The notes beneath the pieces were generated by a model. The model saw only the letters and a program-made list of their open reading frames with translations. It did not search any database and had not been told where the DNA came from. This document shows, one piece after another, positions 46,911 to 61,489 of a DNA stretch of 64,000 nt (the stretch's first letter is position 1; the number at the start of each line of letters is the position of its first letter). A program made the position numbers and the translations under genes. The DNA comes from Diphasiastrum complanatum (taxonomy: Eukaryota > Streptophyta > Lycopodiopsida > Lycopodiales > Lycopodiaceae): positions 40,998,368-41,062,367 of the forward strand of contig CM055106.1 of the NCBI GenBank assembly GCA_029204225.1, written 5' to 3'.

Positions 46911-47960
46911 AATGATGGACCGTTATAGTCAAAACATTCAATTTCTATCTATTGATGAAATACAATCTGAAATCGTACATTACAGTCTTGTACTTGACGG
47001 ACAACCAAGTTCAATCAACAGTGATGATTGGTTGATTGAATTAGAAGTTTATTTTCGTCATCGCCATTATTCTGAAGAAGATAAAATCTATTTCGCTTCA
47101 TTGCGCTTTCAAGGACAAGTTCGAGCATGGTGGGATACTCAAGCACATTCGAACACAAAGCTTTGGAGTCAATTCAAAATTGCTTGCATCGATAGTATTA
47201 CCAGATTTTATGAGAAATAATTCGAATCTCCCAAACAAACTGGTTCTGTACAACAATTTAATTAGCAATTCTTGGCATTGGTTCAGAAGACAAAATTTGA
47301 GTATAGAAAATGTTTGAACTACTATTTAAATTCTCTTCAAACTCCTATCGGAAATGTGCTTCAACCACATTCTTCCAAATCCATTTATGCTGCTAGTTTT
47401 ATGGAGTTGTGCAATATGATGGATCGTGCACTTGCTCTGGAGCACTTATCTACAAACCATATCAATGAATGGTGGAAAGTCACCACTCAACGGAAACCTT
47501 ATTATTACAACCAACGACTATCTGAATACGTTAGTCCTACCTTTGATGGAAGCATCCACTCCATTAATGTAGACAATTGGCTAGAGGATTTGGATTATAA
47601 CTTCTACTATAGTGGAGGTATTGGTGAAAGTGATATAGTTTTATTTGCTTCATCGGGTTTCCAAGGTCGTGTTCAGTCATGGTGGAACATCGTTCACGAC
47701 TTTCTTTCTGAAAACTGGAGACAGATCTTCAATCGATTTGACTTCATCCAATGGTGTTCTTTGAGCCAAATAACTATAGTTTGAGAATTCCAATAGATGG
47801 TTCCAATATTTGATTATGGAGAAATATATCTTGTACAATGCTATATATATGGCTTATAATCTTAATATTGGAGCATTATAGAAAATTATCTGCAAACTAC
47901 TTCTCTCCAGCCTGGATTTCAATTAAGGGAAACTATGGAATATGCCTTAAAGTATGAGCA
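46911..47960 (+). mobile_element. Ty3/gypsy gag fragment with a duplicated gag core
   Basis: Gag starts at the ATG at 46912. A first core has INSDDWLIELEVYF and FQGQVRAWWDTQ, with a second core downstream at about 47.54-47.75 kb (INVDNWLEDLDYNF and FQGRVQSWWN). The two cores resemble each other, so the gag contains an internal duplication. Gag-like sequence fades at 47.95 kb, where minus-strand copia begins. No pol remains. The copy is broken. Confidence 0.75.
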
Positions 47961-49737
47961 ACAAGAACTTGTGTAAATTGTCTTTTAGTCCCACATTGAT
48001 CACAAAGATCATTGAAGTCATTAGACTTGTACTCACCTCCACTATCTGATCTTAGGACTTTGATCTTCCTACCTGTCTGATTTTTGACCAATGCTTTGAA
48101 GCTCTTGAAGTTATCAAATGCATCTGATTTCTTCTTCAAGAAGTAGATCCACGTCTTACGTGACATATCATCAATAAAGGTCATGAAATAGAAGGCTTTA
48201 CCTAAGGACATGGTCCTCATAGGCCCACATAAGTCTGTGTGGATTAAATCCAGGATGTTCTTTGCTCTTGCAACACCCCCTTTATTGAACTTCTCTCGAT
48301 GCTGCTTCCCATATACACAGGATTCGCACATCGATTTCAGGTGATCTTCTATGGTAGGCAATCCTGTTACCATCTCCAACTTTCTCATCAAACAGAGGCT
48401 TCCCAAGTTGAAGTGACCAAGCCTCTTATGCCACAACTCAGTTTGTGATGGAATGGACGATACAAGTCCATGTTGTCCCTTAGTTGTAGCATTCAACCTG
48501 TACAATTTTGTATTGGGCTCTCTTACTTCATCCGCAATAACTTTGAACTTTCCATATCCTTCACAAAGCAACGATCATGGGCAAATTCTACTTTCAACTT
48601 TTGATCAATAATGACTCCAACAGAAAGTAGATTTTTCTTCAAACCTGGTACGTAAAGTACCTCCCTGATCATCCTACTTTTGCCATCAGGTAGTTGGATT
48701 GAAACGGTGCCTATCCCCTTGATCTTGCACACCTCACCATTTGCTTGTGAAACAGATGTTCCTTTATCCAACACTTTCAAGCTATTGAACCAATTCTTGT
48801 TATCTGTCATGTGTCTTGTGGCTCCCGAGTCAATATACCATGCTTGATCATCTTGATTAGATGACAATGCAGATATGAAGATACTAGAGTTTTCAATCTC
48901 ACCCTCATCGACAAGGTTACCTGCTTGTTTTGGTTGCCCCTGGCCTTGTTTCGCCAGGAATTTGCGACATTCACTCTTCCAATGGCCCTTATTACCACAA
49001 TGGAAGCACTTGCCTTTCTTCCTGGTTTTACTGGAAGATCCCTCGTCCTCCTAAGACTTGGCAAATTGCTGCTTAGACTTATTCTTGCCCTTGCCCTTGC
49101 CTTGTTTTTGGCGTGTCGCAAGTGCTTGATCATCAGTATTTTGACGTCTAGCTTTCACCATTTCTCTACGTTGCTCTTCCTGCATCAAGATTCCTGTGAG
49201 CTCGTCAAAGGTTGGCAATCTTTCTCTTGATGCTATTTCGCTCACAAACATTTGATAGGGTTCTGCAATGCTGCACAATGCATTGTGCACCAGCTCCACG
49301 TCACGTATGCGCTCACCAATAGAATGTAGTTCATCTCTCATTGTCTTGATTCTGGTCATGTACGTCTGAATGTGCTCTCCTTGCTCCATGCAGGCACTAT
49401 TCAACTCTGACTTTAGAAACATGATTCTTGACGGATTTGACATCTCAAACTGCTCCTTTAGCACATCCCATGCCTGTCTGGGTGTAACAGCATCACTAAT
49501 GTGGGTAATGATGTGATCCTTCACTGACAAGTTAATGAAGGTCAAAGCTTTCCTCATCTTTTTGTCGAACACTTTGATATCTGTTTTATTTGGTGGCCTT
49601 CTCTCATCACTTGTGACAACTTCCCACACGTCTTTCTCCATCAGTATGTTTTTCATTTTGAATTTCCACACAGCATAGTTGGAAATCCCGTCCAATTTGC
49701 TACTTTCACTCAAAATGGACTCTCCCATGTTTGCCAT
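47945..49737 (-). mobile_element. Ty1/copia 5' half: gag, protease, start of integrase
   Basis: On the minus strand, gag begins at 49737 with a UBN2-like region (DGISNYAVWKFKMKNIL, DAVTPRQAWDVLKEQF). A zinc knuckle follows (CFHCGNKGHWKSEC, near 49.0 kb). The protease active site lies at about 48.83 kb (WYIDSGATRHMT). The GAG-pre-integrase region (LWHKRLGHFNLGSL, CESCVYGKQHREKF) and an integrase start (DLIHTDLCGPMRTMSLGKAF, LRSDSGGEYKSNDF) come next. It is cut off inside integrase at about 47.95 kb, next to the gypsy gag. It is less decayed than most copies here but truncated and with a few breaks. Confidence 0.9.
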
Positions 49738-50780
49738 CGCAAAACTGCTTGAAACTTCTGTCGTAAGCTAAAAACAGTATGCCAAGGCCAACGGTGATGT
49801 CAGAAGTTGAAAATAATGACCTGCGTTTTTTCCCTTACCTGGCCACTCGTCGCTTTTCCACCAATTTGAGAGCCAAATCGGTATCGCCTTCCGAAATCCA
49901 CTCAGTCGTCAACTCCCAACAACGTGCCCAGTGGAATGGTGAAATTACTTATGAAATTATAGGGCCAAATTCCTTGAATCATGTAGGTGGATAACCAATC
50001 TAGCCACCAACTTGGCAAAAATCTAGGGTTAGGTAAGATTGGCAAATTAGGGGAAAAATGGTCAATCATCTTCCTTATTACATGCTGGATTTTCACCTAA
50101 CTTGAGGTGGGGAAGATCTTTTTGTACATACAATCCATCTCTCATAGTAATGACTTAGATTTTTGAGAGCAAATCGGCAATCTTGAGCTTCTTCACTATT
50201 TGTCTTGTGTTTTTGTGTAAGTATTTCAATCAAAACTTGATTACTATAATTCTCTAATATTAGGCCCCATACTGGAGGCTATTCCACATGTGTGTGGGGT
50301 TGTATTTTCATATTTGATCATTCTATTTGATTGCTCTTGGTTGTAAGATCCTAGTTTGCTAATCTAGATCAAGGTACTTTCAACATCAAATGTGTCAAAG
50401 CACCTTTTCTATTTTATGATCAGAGTTTTCCAAACTATCAAACATGTAATGTATCCACAAAAATATGATGTACTACCTTAAAAGTAGATATCGTTCATGA
50501 TAGTGATGGTTTGATACAATGTCATGAATTGTCACTTGAACTACATACTTTGGTACTTGCATTATCATGACATAGACTATATAATTTGTTTTACATGAGA
50601 ATGTGAATGGTTATGAATGATTCAGATGATACAATGGCTCATGCTATGGTGTCTAAGCCTTTTGTGGGTTTGGATAATAAAAAGCTCCCACCTCTATATG
50701 GTTCCCACCACCTCAAGCATGGTACATATATGTGACTTGATAGCATGATTTATTGACATGTGGCACTAAAAAACGTTGAT
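49738..50780. other. Sequence upstream of the minus-strand copia piece
   Basis: Part of this may be the leader and LTR of the copia element on the minus strand, but no primer-binding site or LTR border could be fixed. The rest is AT-rich with no recognisable family. Confidence 0.4.
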
Positions 50781-51480
50781 AATGCCGATCCAATGTTTTG
50801 CCTTATGGTGAGGTCTTTACCTTAGTGTCATACCACTATGGTACATAATAGCCAGATTGAGTGGGTGAACCAAGTGATTGAAGATATGATTTCATGTGAT
50901 TTTGTTGCTAAAATAATTGTTGATTGTATCGAAATTTTCTAATAACAATAGGAAGCATTTGGCCATTCATATGCTCAGTCCTTTAATGGCAGTGTATGGA
51001 TATGATCCATGAGCTCCAATCTAGGTGGGCCTTGCTAGCAATAAGATAGAGAGTGCAAAGGCATATGTGGGAGGCATGCAAGAAACTTTGCTTCTTGCCA
51101 AAGAAAACATGAAGTGAGCCCAAAGATTGTGATGACACTTATGAGGAACAACATAGGAGATCTTTGGAACTAAAAAAAAGTAAAACCTTTTTCCTTTGAG
51201 TTCCCACAAGATATTAGGATTTATGTACTGAAAAGTGTTTAAAGGTGTCATCTCAATATTGTAGACCATGGACGACCAAACAAAGCATTAGAAGAGTTGT
51301 GTATAACCTCAGATTCTATTGAAGTTCATTTGGCCTTTCATGTAAAAAGACTTAAATGATATTTACATGATGAGGACAACCTTGTAAATGTTTTGGGTAG
51401 ATTGAAAGAAGTAGATGTTGTGGATCATGCATCTCATGTATCCCTTGGGAACTCAACAACATGACAAGCAGGCTACAAGT
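50780..51480 (+). mobile_element. Ty3/gypsy integrase-end fragment
   Basis: Readable pieces in order are an ERVN-like motif (EWVNQVIEDM), VYGYDP, KIESAKAYVGGMQETLLLAK, SLELKK and VHLAFHVKRLK, matching the C-terminal half of gypsy integrase. It is strongly decayed, with many breaks and no LTR. Confidence 0.7.
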
Positions 51481-51639
51481 GTTATAGCCCTACCCGACCA
51501 TAATTTTTGGTGCCATTTTTGGGGAGCGATTCACTCTCATCTTGCTGGTTAGCATTTTTGTTCATGTTTTGTGGTTAGTTGCCTTTAGGCATCATGGTCT
51601 TCCCATGCTAATGTTAATTCTTCCATTGTGATGATTGGA

Positions 51640-53129
51640 AGGAGGACTTTGATTGCACTTTCTGACGAATCAAACTTGGACACTGGTTGACTTCCCCACT
51701 CACAAGAGAGTTATCGACAACAAGTGGGTTTTCAAGAAGAAGATCAACTCAGATGGTTCCATTGCAAATAGAAAGCATGAATGGTGGCTAAAGGATTCAC
51801 TCAAGTCCAAGGAGTGGATTATCAAAAAAATTTCAATCCTGTTGTCAAGATGCAGTCAATTAGGACTCTGATTTCGTTAGCAGCCGCAGAAGACCTCGAA
51901 ATGCACCAAATGGATGTGAAGACAACATTTCTCAATGACAACGTCGAAGAGGAGCTGTATACTTTCCAACTGGAAGGATTCAAAGTCAAAGGCCAAGAGC
52001 GCAAATTGTGCAAGCTGCACAAAGTAATCTACAGTCTGAAACAGGTCGCAAGAGCATGGTTCAATAGAATCAACTCTTATCTCATTCAATTGGGATTTGC
52101 AAACAATTCAGCTGACTGTAAGTTTATTGGAAGCATATAGGCACCAATTCAGTTCACCGAGCTCTTTACATTTATGATGCATTTATTTTGTCTAACGACA
52201 CTTCTCTTTTGCACACTACTAAGAGTGATCTGTCAAAAGAATTTGACATGACTGATTTAGGAGTTGTCCATTCTTTCCTAGGAATTTACATTACTAGAAA
52301 TAGGCTTCAGAAGAAGATCTATCTTATCCAGCATGCATATCTAAAAGGCATTTTAGAAATTTTTCATATGTCTCTTTGCAAACCAATTGATACTCCAATG
52401 GATCCATGTATAGTATTGACTAAACCTAATTGTGCTTATTCTGATCATTCACTAATAGGATCTTTGATGTATGCAATGTTGTGTACTAGACCAGATTTAG
52501 CATACACAGTTAGCACGTTAAGTCAATTCATGTCTAATCCTAGGATCTCTCATTGGAAAGCATTAAAGAGAGTGATGAGATATATTTAAGGGATTTTAGA
52601 TCACATTTTATGTTATGATGGAAATGCTATTGACCCACTCGTCTTGCGAGGCTACTCCGACTCAGATTGGGGAGGAACAGGCTCTACTAGAAAATCTACC
52701 TCTGGGTTCTGTTTCTATCTAGCAAGGGAACCGATTTCGTGGATCTCAAAGAAGCAAAAATCAGTTGCGCTTTCTTCGACAGAGGCATAGTACATCGTAG
52801 CATGCCAAGCTTCAAAAGAAACTGTATGGATTAGGTTGTTACTTCACTACTTACATCACACTCAGTTCAATGCTACCACCATTTTGTATGACAACTTGAG
52901 CTGTATTTCACTGTCACTGAATCCCATATTTCATGGCAAATCCAAGCACATAGAAATCTAGTATCGTTTCATTTGGGAGAAAGTTTTCTCAGGGCAAGTG
53001 ATCCTTCAATACTGCTCCACAACAAAGCAGACATCTTCACCAAAGTGCTTCCCAAGATCAAGCATCAGAAGTTCTTCAACATGCTGAACCTGACGAAGAT
53101 ACCAAGGCACCAACCGTCTTATGGGAGAC
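51640..53129 (+). mobile_element. Ty1/copia 3' half: RT and RNase H
   Basis: Landmarks are TWTLVDFPTHKRVIDNKWVF, VAKGFTQVQGVDY, LAAAEDLEMHQMDVKTTFLN, CKLHKVIYSLKQ, FDMTDLGVVHSFLGIYITRN, SLMYAMLCTRPDLAY and, in the RNase H part, YSDSDWGGTGSTRKSTSGFC. It runs directly into an LTR at 53130. Integrase and gag are absent. The copy is broken. Confidence 0.9.
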
Positions 53130-53280
53130 TGTTGGAAATTAAGCCCACAGTTGTCTCCTTGGTGAAAGACTAGTTTCGATTTCATGATTCTTCCAACACG
53201 TTTATTGATCATTAATCTAGGGTCAGGTAAAACCAACTTTGGTTCTACGTCTGCTCATCTGATACCTGCAGGAATCACAA
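53130..53280 (+). repeat. Start of a copia 3' LTR
   Basis: TGTTGGAAATTAAGCCC, a typical copia LTR start, follows the purine-rich ATGGGAGAC. The sequence changes at about 53.28 kb, where the next copia piece begins, so only the first part of the LTR seems to be present. The right border is approximate. Confidence 0.5.
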
Positions 53281-53289
53281 ACTTAGAAA

Positions 53290-56070
53290 ACCAATTTATT
53301 TGAAGAACATCTACAAAGAAAACTTATATCATCTGAAGGTACGCCTTCTCAACAAGTTCATCAGATCCATGAGCCCATGGACGTTCTATGGCATAGAAGA
53401 CTATGTCATATGAACATGTTAGCATTGTACAAAGCCAACCAACATGGCGTATTCACAAGTGTTAGCATCAAAGATTCAACCAGTCAAAATCCTGCGATGT
53501 GTGCCACAAAGGCAAGATGTCCAGTACACCCTTTACAAAGGACTCCTTCAGGATGTGAGAACTCCTGGAGCTGATACATTCGGACATCTATGGACCTTTC
53601 GACGTGGTTTCTATAGGAGGCTCAAGATACTACATCACATTTATTGATGATCTTAGTAAATTTGTTGTTGTCTACTTCATCCACAACAAGTCAAAGGCAC
53701 CTGATAAGTTTATAGAGTTTGTAAACTATTCAGAGAAGTGGACTGAGAAGAAAGTCAAGTAGATACGAACTAACAGAGGTGGAGAATATATCTCCAACTG
53801 ATTTGTTGATTTCTGTAGCAGTCACAGAATCCTTCACATGAAGACTACAACATACACACCACAATACAATGGTGTTGCAGAGAAGAAGAATAGGACTCGC
53901 ATGGAAGCAGCAAGATGCATGATGGCCTACTCAAAGGCATCAAGATCACTATGGGCTGAAGCAGTAGCTACAACCGCCTACCTATAGAACATGATAGGTG
54001 TGGTGGGGAAACAAGTCAAATCTTGCTCACATACATATCTTTGGATGTGTAGCATATGCACACATTTCAGACAAGAAGAGAAAGAAACTGGATGAAAAGG
54101 TGGAGCAAGGTTTCTTGGTAGGCTACGATGTAGATTCTTCATACTGTAGAATCTACATGCCTCAGACTAGTAAAAATTGTGAGAGAGAGATGTCAAGTTT
54201 GACGAAGCAAGAATGATGGTTGATGGCATGGCTACAATATTCTCAACAAGCAGTATTACAACTTGCTCACACTGACAGAGGGATCCAACCCTAAACATTT
54301 GGATCAAGATGTTCGTGACTGTGAATGAACTAAGTGACAGTGTAGACGATGAGCAGCAAGACATGCAACTTGTACCTAGAACATCTGCAATGCACAATGG
54401 TTTTGTTGTCAATAGGAGGGACAACGACAAAGCAGTCGCTGATCCAGCATCATCTCCAAGGAGCTCTGCAAGGGAGAAAAGACAATTCGTCAGGTATATA
54501 CCAGACAGTTCAGATTCCACTCAAGAAGAGTTTTGTGAATTTAGAGGTGAACTACAAACCTATCAAGAAGCTGTTGAAAGTCCAAAAAAGGACAAATGGA
54601 TAAAGGCCATGGAAGATGAGATGAACTCCATGAAGCCAAATAAAGTATGGACTCTCGAACCAGTACTGGTAGACAGAAAGACTATCAGATACAAGTAGAT
54701 CTATAAGTACAAGTATGGAGCTGATGACAAGGTGTCACAATACAAGGCAAGGCCGGTAGCTAAAGGTTTCTCGCAGAAGTATGGTGTTGACTACACCGAG
54801 ACCTTGTATCCAATCGTCAAAGCATATCTCCATACATTTTTTGATGGCATATGCAGCAACATACAACCTAAAGATCCACATTGTGGACGAAAAGACTGCG
54901 TTCCTACATGGAGAACTCTAGGAAGAAGTCTACATGGACCAGCCACCAGGTTCTACTTGTAAGTCATTTGTTGACTATGCCTGCAGGATGCACAAGAGCA
55001 TCTACGGATTCAAACAACCTACCAAGCAGTGGTACAAGAAGGATCATGCACTCAGATCCTCTGGCTTCCAACCTTTAATGGTTGATTACAACGTCTATGT
55101 GAAAGTCATAAATGATAAAATTATTATTATTGTTGTCTACGTTGATGACACACTGATTCTTTCAAAGCGCGACACACTGATTGCACATACTTAGGTATTT
55201 CAAGATATTTCAAGAAGATATTTCAAGGCACTTTGAAATATCATACTTAGATGAAGCAAAATGCTACCTGGACTTGCAGATTAACAGAGATCTTGAGGGT
55301 GGAAGATTGTATCTACACTAATCAAGATATATTCAGGGAGTAAACACTCCAATGCTTCCTAGCACAGTGCTGACGAATGAAGACTATCCCAGAGATGATG
55401 CAGAGCACTACATAAGCCTTACTGAATTCAGACTTATTGGTTTATTGATATACTTGGTAGACAATACACGGCCAGACATTTCTTATGTAGTGTTTAGATT
55501 GAGCCAATTCAACATTAATCCAGGACCTACACATTGGAAAATTGCCAAGAAGATCTTGCAGTACCTGCAGTAGACAAAGGACTATGATCTTTGTTTTTCT
55601 CGTGATGCAGGATTTCAGGTGAAGTCCTACAGTGACGCAAGCTGGGCATCTATTAAAGACGACTCCAAGAGCATCTCCAGAGGCTATACGATCGTAGTGC
55701 AACTATTATTTGGGTCATCAACAAGAAGCAGACCATTACTGCCTAATCATCTTGTGAGACAGAGTACGTTGCTGCAGCCAAGATGGCTAATGAGCTGACA
55801 TGGCTCAAACAGTTCCTAGATGGACTGGAAGAGAATGACAATGAGCCGTTGATGTTGTACATGGACAACACCTTTGTTATACATCTGACGAAGGACCATG
55901 TGTTTCATTCCAAAATGAAACACATTGCCATCAACTATCACTTGATCAAGGATCTGGTTAAAAGGAACGAGCTGAAGACCGTGTTCATTTCAACGAAGCA
56001 GATGGTAGCCGATATCCTCACAAAGCCTTTGGACAAGGCAATGTTTGAAAGGCAAAAGCTAATGATATAA
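53290..56070 (+). mobile_element. Ty1/copia element: pre-integrase, integrase, RT, RNase H, broken
   Basis: Landmarks in order are LWHRRLCHMNMLALYK, an integrase core with GSRYYITFIDDLSK and GVAEKKNRTRMEAARCMM, then IFGCVAYAHISDKKRKKLD. RT has KDKWIKAMEDEMNSMKPNKV, VAKGFSQKYGVDYTE, IYGFKQPTKQWY and VVYVDDTLIL. RNase H has SDASWAS, the ESEY-like CETEYVAAAK and MVADILTKPL. Gag and protease are not present. No LTR was recognised after 56070. The copy has many breaks. Confidence 0.9.
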
Positions 56071-57322
<1,252 letters not shown>

Positions 57323-57374
57323 GGTTTCATTCTAACATCACGTGAAGTTGGGTTCATTCTAACATCATGGCTCA

Positions 57375-58260
57375 AATGTGAAGTTGGGAGATAACTATAC
57401 ATATAATATAAAAGGAGTTGAAAATGTACAGGTTGAACTACTTTTAGAGAAGATTGGAAACAGAAAGGACATGTTTTATGTATTACGAATCAACAAAGAC
57501 TTACTTTTATTATTAGCTATTGCGAAGCGATACATCATAGTGCAATTTCATGAAGAAATGTGTCTCATCAAGAGAAAGGAAAATGAAATAGTAATTGAGG
57601 ACATATAGGACGATTATACAAATTTCAAGCTCAAGTAGTGGATCATAATGCAAGTGTTGCGAAGATTGGATCAATGTTTCACAAAAGGTTTAGACATCTG
57701 AATCACAAAAGTCTACAAGTCTTGAGGAAATACAATATAGTTACAAATTAAAAACCAGAAATAAAATGAAAAATAATTTCGCCTTCCATCTTGAATCTAT
57801 AAACCTTGGTTTTATGGGCATAATATTGAATCTATTTTATATATGAGTTTTGGAATTCAATTAGATCTAAGTTTTGCATCTAGTTTTCCAATTTACTTCA
57901 TGAGAAGACAAATGTAGTTAGAAAACATTGGGGGAAGAGCATGCATTTACAAGTCAAACAGAATTGTCAGGTTTTCTCATAAGTTTACACAAAGTTTGTG
58001 AAGTCTTTAGACGCGGATAGTTTCTGAATATTTGAAAGTTATCCATAGTGTGGCTAGTATGTTTATGACAAATGAGCTAAAGAAGTAAGTTTTGCAATCA
58101 AAATGCTCGAATAGCTTCTAGACTAGGATCTCGTCAATTTATTTTTAAATTCAAGTCCAAAAAATGTTGTAGAAAATCGAATTCCAAAAGAATCGTATAC
58201 GAGTTGAAAACTAGATGTAAGTGATTTGAGAGTGTTTGGTAGCATTGCAACTTCTATTGA
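57375..58260 (+). mobile_element. Ty1/copia fragment: protease end to integrase
   Basis: A frame at 57378-57608 contains YNIKGVENVQVELLLEKIGN, FYVLRINKDLL and a CLIKRKENEIVI motif, the region between protease and pre-integrase of copia. Faint matches follow: RFRHLNHKSLQVLRKYN near 57.69-57.74 kb and DVSDLRVFGSIA near 58.21-58.25 kb. No RT is left. The copy is heavily broken. Confidence 0.75.
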
Positions 58261-58412
58261 ATAATGCTTTACTACTGCAGGCCTTTTCTAGTGTGCCTAT
58301 GTAGGTTTACTCAGATTAACATGCAACGCCAATTGAATTTGCAATGTTTGGTTTCATGTTTTTAAGGTATATCAAGCTAACCACTAATTGACGATATAAT
58401 ATTTGGTCTACA

Positions 58413-58724
58413 ATGAAGAAACAAAACGTTTCTAATTACAAAGCCTTGCTAGCTTTCAGCCCTCTGCCTGATGAAAGATTTGCGAACACGAAAGTCAAGA
58501 GACACGAAGCACGAAAAATTCGCGAACACTTGACGAGAAGACACGAACATGAAAGACTCACTAACGAGAATCTTTTGTGGTCCAACATGAAAAAGTCAGA
58601 TGACATAAACGAAACCAACGATGAGACACAAAAAACGTTGCGAAACCCTCTCTCTGCCCTCACGCTCCAAAGAGTACCAGCGAAGAGTCATGCAAGTACC
58701 CAAAAGTACAAATATCTGACTTGA
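58413..58724 (+). CDS. Short basic open frame, unrecognised
   Basis: It has 103 codons from an ATG and a hydrophilic composition rich in Lys, Arg, His and Asn (RHEARKIREHLTRRHEHERL). No domain is recognised and no splice sites or promoter are evident. The local sequence has a repeated CGAACAC motif (58489, 58522, 58544), so the frame may be incidental. It lies just beyond the last copia remnant. Confidence 0.2.
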   Translation: MKKQNVSNYKALLAFSPLPDERFANTKVKRHEARKIREHLTRRHEHERLTNENLLWSNMKKSDDINETNDETQKTLRNPLSALTLQRVPAKSHASTQKYKYLT

Positions 58725-60540
58725 TGGCATGACGTCAACAGATACAATCTAGGTCGTGGCTAATCCAGCACTCTTGTAATTTTCTGATTAGTTGTAGATG
58801 TTTAGTCACTCTAATCTTAAAAGTTACATAGAACGACTATATACTTGATGGATAATACTTGACAACAGAATATAGAATACACATACATTGTAGAAGTCTG
58901 ATGCTAATAAGCAATCAAGATGAAATACAGACGATAAGTCCGCCTGCGTGCGAGACAAGTTCTGTAATCATGATCCATAGAGATCCACAAGTCTGCTAGT
59001 AAGCAAGACATCTATTTGTGAGAGAACTGTATTTTCTCTCACGCCAGTTCTAATTGCCTTCATGATCTCGTAACTCAATATCAATATAGTCAAATAAATT
59101 TAAGTATCATTGGAAGGTGTCTATAATATCCAAGCTTACAATTTGTCTGAGGTGTCTAAGACAATCATGGAACTATTGCTAGTAATATATTGTTGATTCT
59201 TGCAAGAGGTGGTAAAATTAGAATTATGTCACCTCGAATAGAAAGATGAACTATGAATTGCAACATCTTACGCCAATCTTGCAATTTCAATTTGCTTAAT
59301 TCACTATCTTTGGTGATTTACATAACGAATGGGCATAACCTGTTGGAGTTCTCATTTGTTTTATGACATATTTAACGTGCGAGAATTCAACTTGCTCTCT
59401 TGTGAGAATCGATGGCATGCTAGGGAGAATTTTATCTCCACTTTCAGTATATTGAATCCAGTAGGGTCTTTTCTCGTCGACCAATTATAGATGTTTACGA
59501 GTTTTTTAGTTGTCTTTTATGCCAATGATATAGTTCCATAGTAATTCACCGACGTGTTTAACTGTGCATAGGATCCAATAAATGATTAATTAATAAAGCC
59601 CTCCAAAAGAGTAATTTATAAAAAATAGACAATTGTTTCATGCCATCAATTGATTCGTTCCACAGATAATTGACGTCATGATGTTTAAGCCATTTCCCCT
59701 CAAAAAATCACCTATTCAACTTTCGAAAAGGGTGATCAAGCAATATTTGCAATGTTTTTTGTAGAACACTTTTTACAACATATTTTTGCTATGTCAACCT
59801 TCCAAATGAGGCCCACAAATGTAACATGCGTTATAATTCGATGTAGTTAACCATGCATAGTTCATAAACTAAATGTGAGATAAGCTTAGTCAAATGTACT
59901 CAAACCAAGATATCATAAGATATAGTATCTACTTAAATGTTCACAAAACCAACTCATATGACAATACATATACCTGAACATTCACTTAATCCGAGGTAGC
60001 GATGCATTGTCCACATTAAAATTCCATGAACAATGAAGTGCCTTTGTTGAATAGGTCTCAAATTGTCGTAAGCATAAATATCATTTCAAAGAATGCACAA
60101 TTCCTCTACCAAAGTTAGAAGATGTGTGCACAACATCAATAAATCTCAACATCTTCCAAATTTACTCTGTTGATTTGAGTAATATCTTCATCGCTAGACT
60201 TATCTGAACATAATTATTAGTCTCCTTGTGATAAATTGCATATATGCACAAATACAAATACAAATACAAATGACATAAAATTAGTCAATTTGAAAAAAAA
60301 CATTGATTCTTATGTTTTGATTTTAAATAATACGATTCTTATATGATTCTTTTGTATCTTGTTGCAGATTATAAACTTACATTTATCTTTTTTTTTTTGT
60401 TATCACAGGTATAAAACTCTAAAGATATGAAACTCTAATGCTAACATGCATTGTGATTTTATTGATTTTCATTTTTACTTCTTTTCAATATATTTTTGGA
60501 TTAAGGTTTTATATTTAAGCATTAGAGCTCATTGTAATGC
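58725..60540. other. AT-rich intergenic stretch
   Basis: No gene, RNA or element was recognised. All frames are under about 65 codons. A short ACAAATACAAATACAAAT run lies at about 60248-60272. Confidence 0.5.
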
Positions 60541-61375
60541 ATTGTATGTTATGAATATAGTAATCATGTCGGGGTCCTACAATGGTGAGAGTAGTGGAGA
60601 TTATGTTTCAAATTTTTATGTATCACTAACTCCCGAGCAAAAAACACAATTGCAAAATGGTTAGTCAAGGTGAAGGTGCTGGACTGGCCTCACAAGCGAC
60701 TCTCTCACCCTCCCATTCCAAAGAGTCCTCCACAAATTCCTATTACGACATAGATCCATAAGTGAATATTATTTTTAAATCGTAAGGGGATGGTGGTTTT
60801 AGATAGAATGTATTTTTTATGCCAACATTATTTTGGCGATAAAATATTTGTGAAATGGGCCGAACAATTTATAGAACTTAAATCGTGAATTGTTAACACT
60901 CCTCGTGAAGAATTTCCATAGGATGTAAAATCGACACAAAATAAATAAATAAACATATGAGCCTGTGGATAAGAGCGTCATAATTCAGTACGGCGAGCTT
61001 ATAGAGATGAGGCATCCAAATCTCATTGTTGTTCAAGACATGATTGGAACTTGATAAAAGCCGATTCAAAAACAAAGTACAGGTTTTAAAAAGATCTCAT
61101 CGCAACTAAGATGCAAGGAGTGGACAATCCTAAGTTGAGATCGAACGAGAAGGGAGGCTTGCAAGCAAGCATGGTAATAGAATCTAATTTACTTTTCTTA
61201 ATATGCATTATGACTAGTTCCAACCCAACTCTAAGCTAATTTAAACTTAAATTGAATTTATAGACGTTGGCGAACTATGGACGTCTACTAACTAAAGAAG
61301 AGTACGCTATGTCTTTACAAATTCTATGAGGCATTTGTCGATAAATTGAAGAGCGAGAGTCATCCTCTACATGTA
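60541..61375 (+). other. Coding-like pieces, possibly a decayed gene or transposase
   Basis: An open piece starts at the ATG near 60567 (MSGSYNGESSGDYVSNFYVS, to about 60664) and continues in a second frame with Ser-rich sequence. A further piece at about 61.10-61.17 kb reads KMQGVDNPKLRSNEKGGLQA and meets a possible donor. Another at about 61.26-61.37 kb reads YGRLLTKEEYAMSL and then KLKSESHPLH. The style recalls DNA-transposon or host exons separated by short introns, but I cannot name a family. It appears decayed. Confidence 0.3.
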
Positions 61376-61489
61376 AGTTTCTATAAAACATTTACCTTTT
61401 GTATTTGTCGCATATTATTATAAAACGTGTTTACTCTTAACCATAAGCATTAATCATTGTCTTGTTTTCTTGGATTTCAATGCTCAGGA

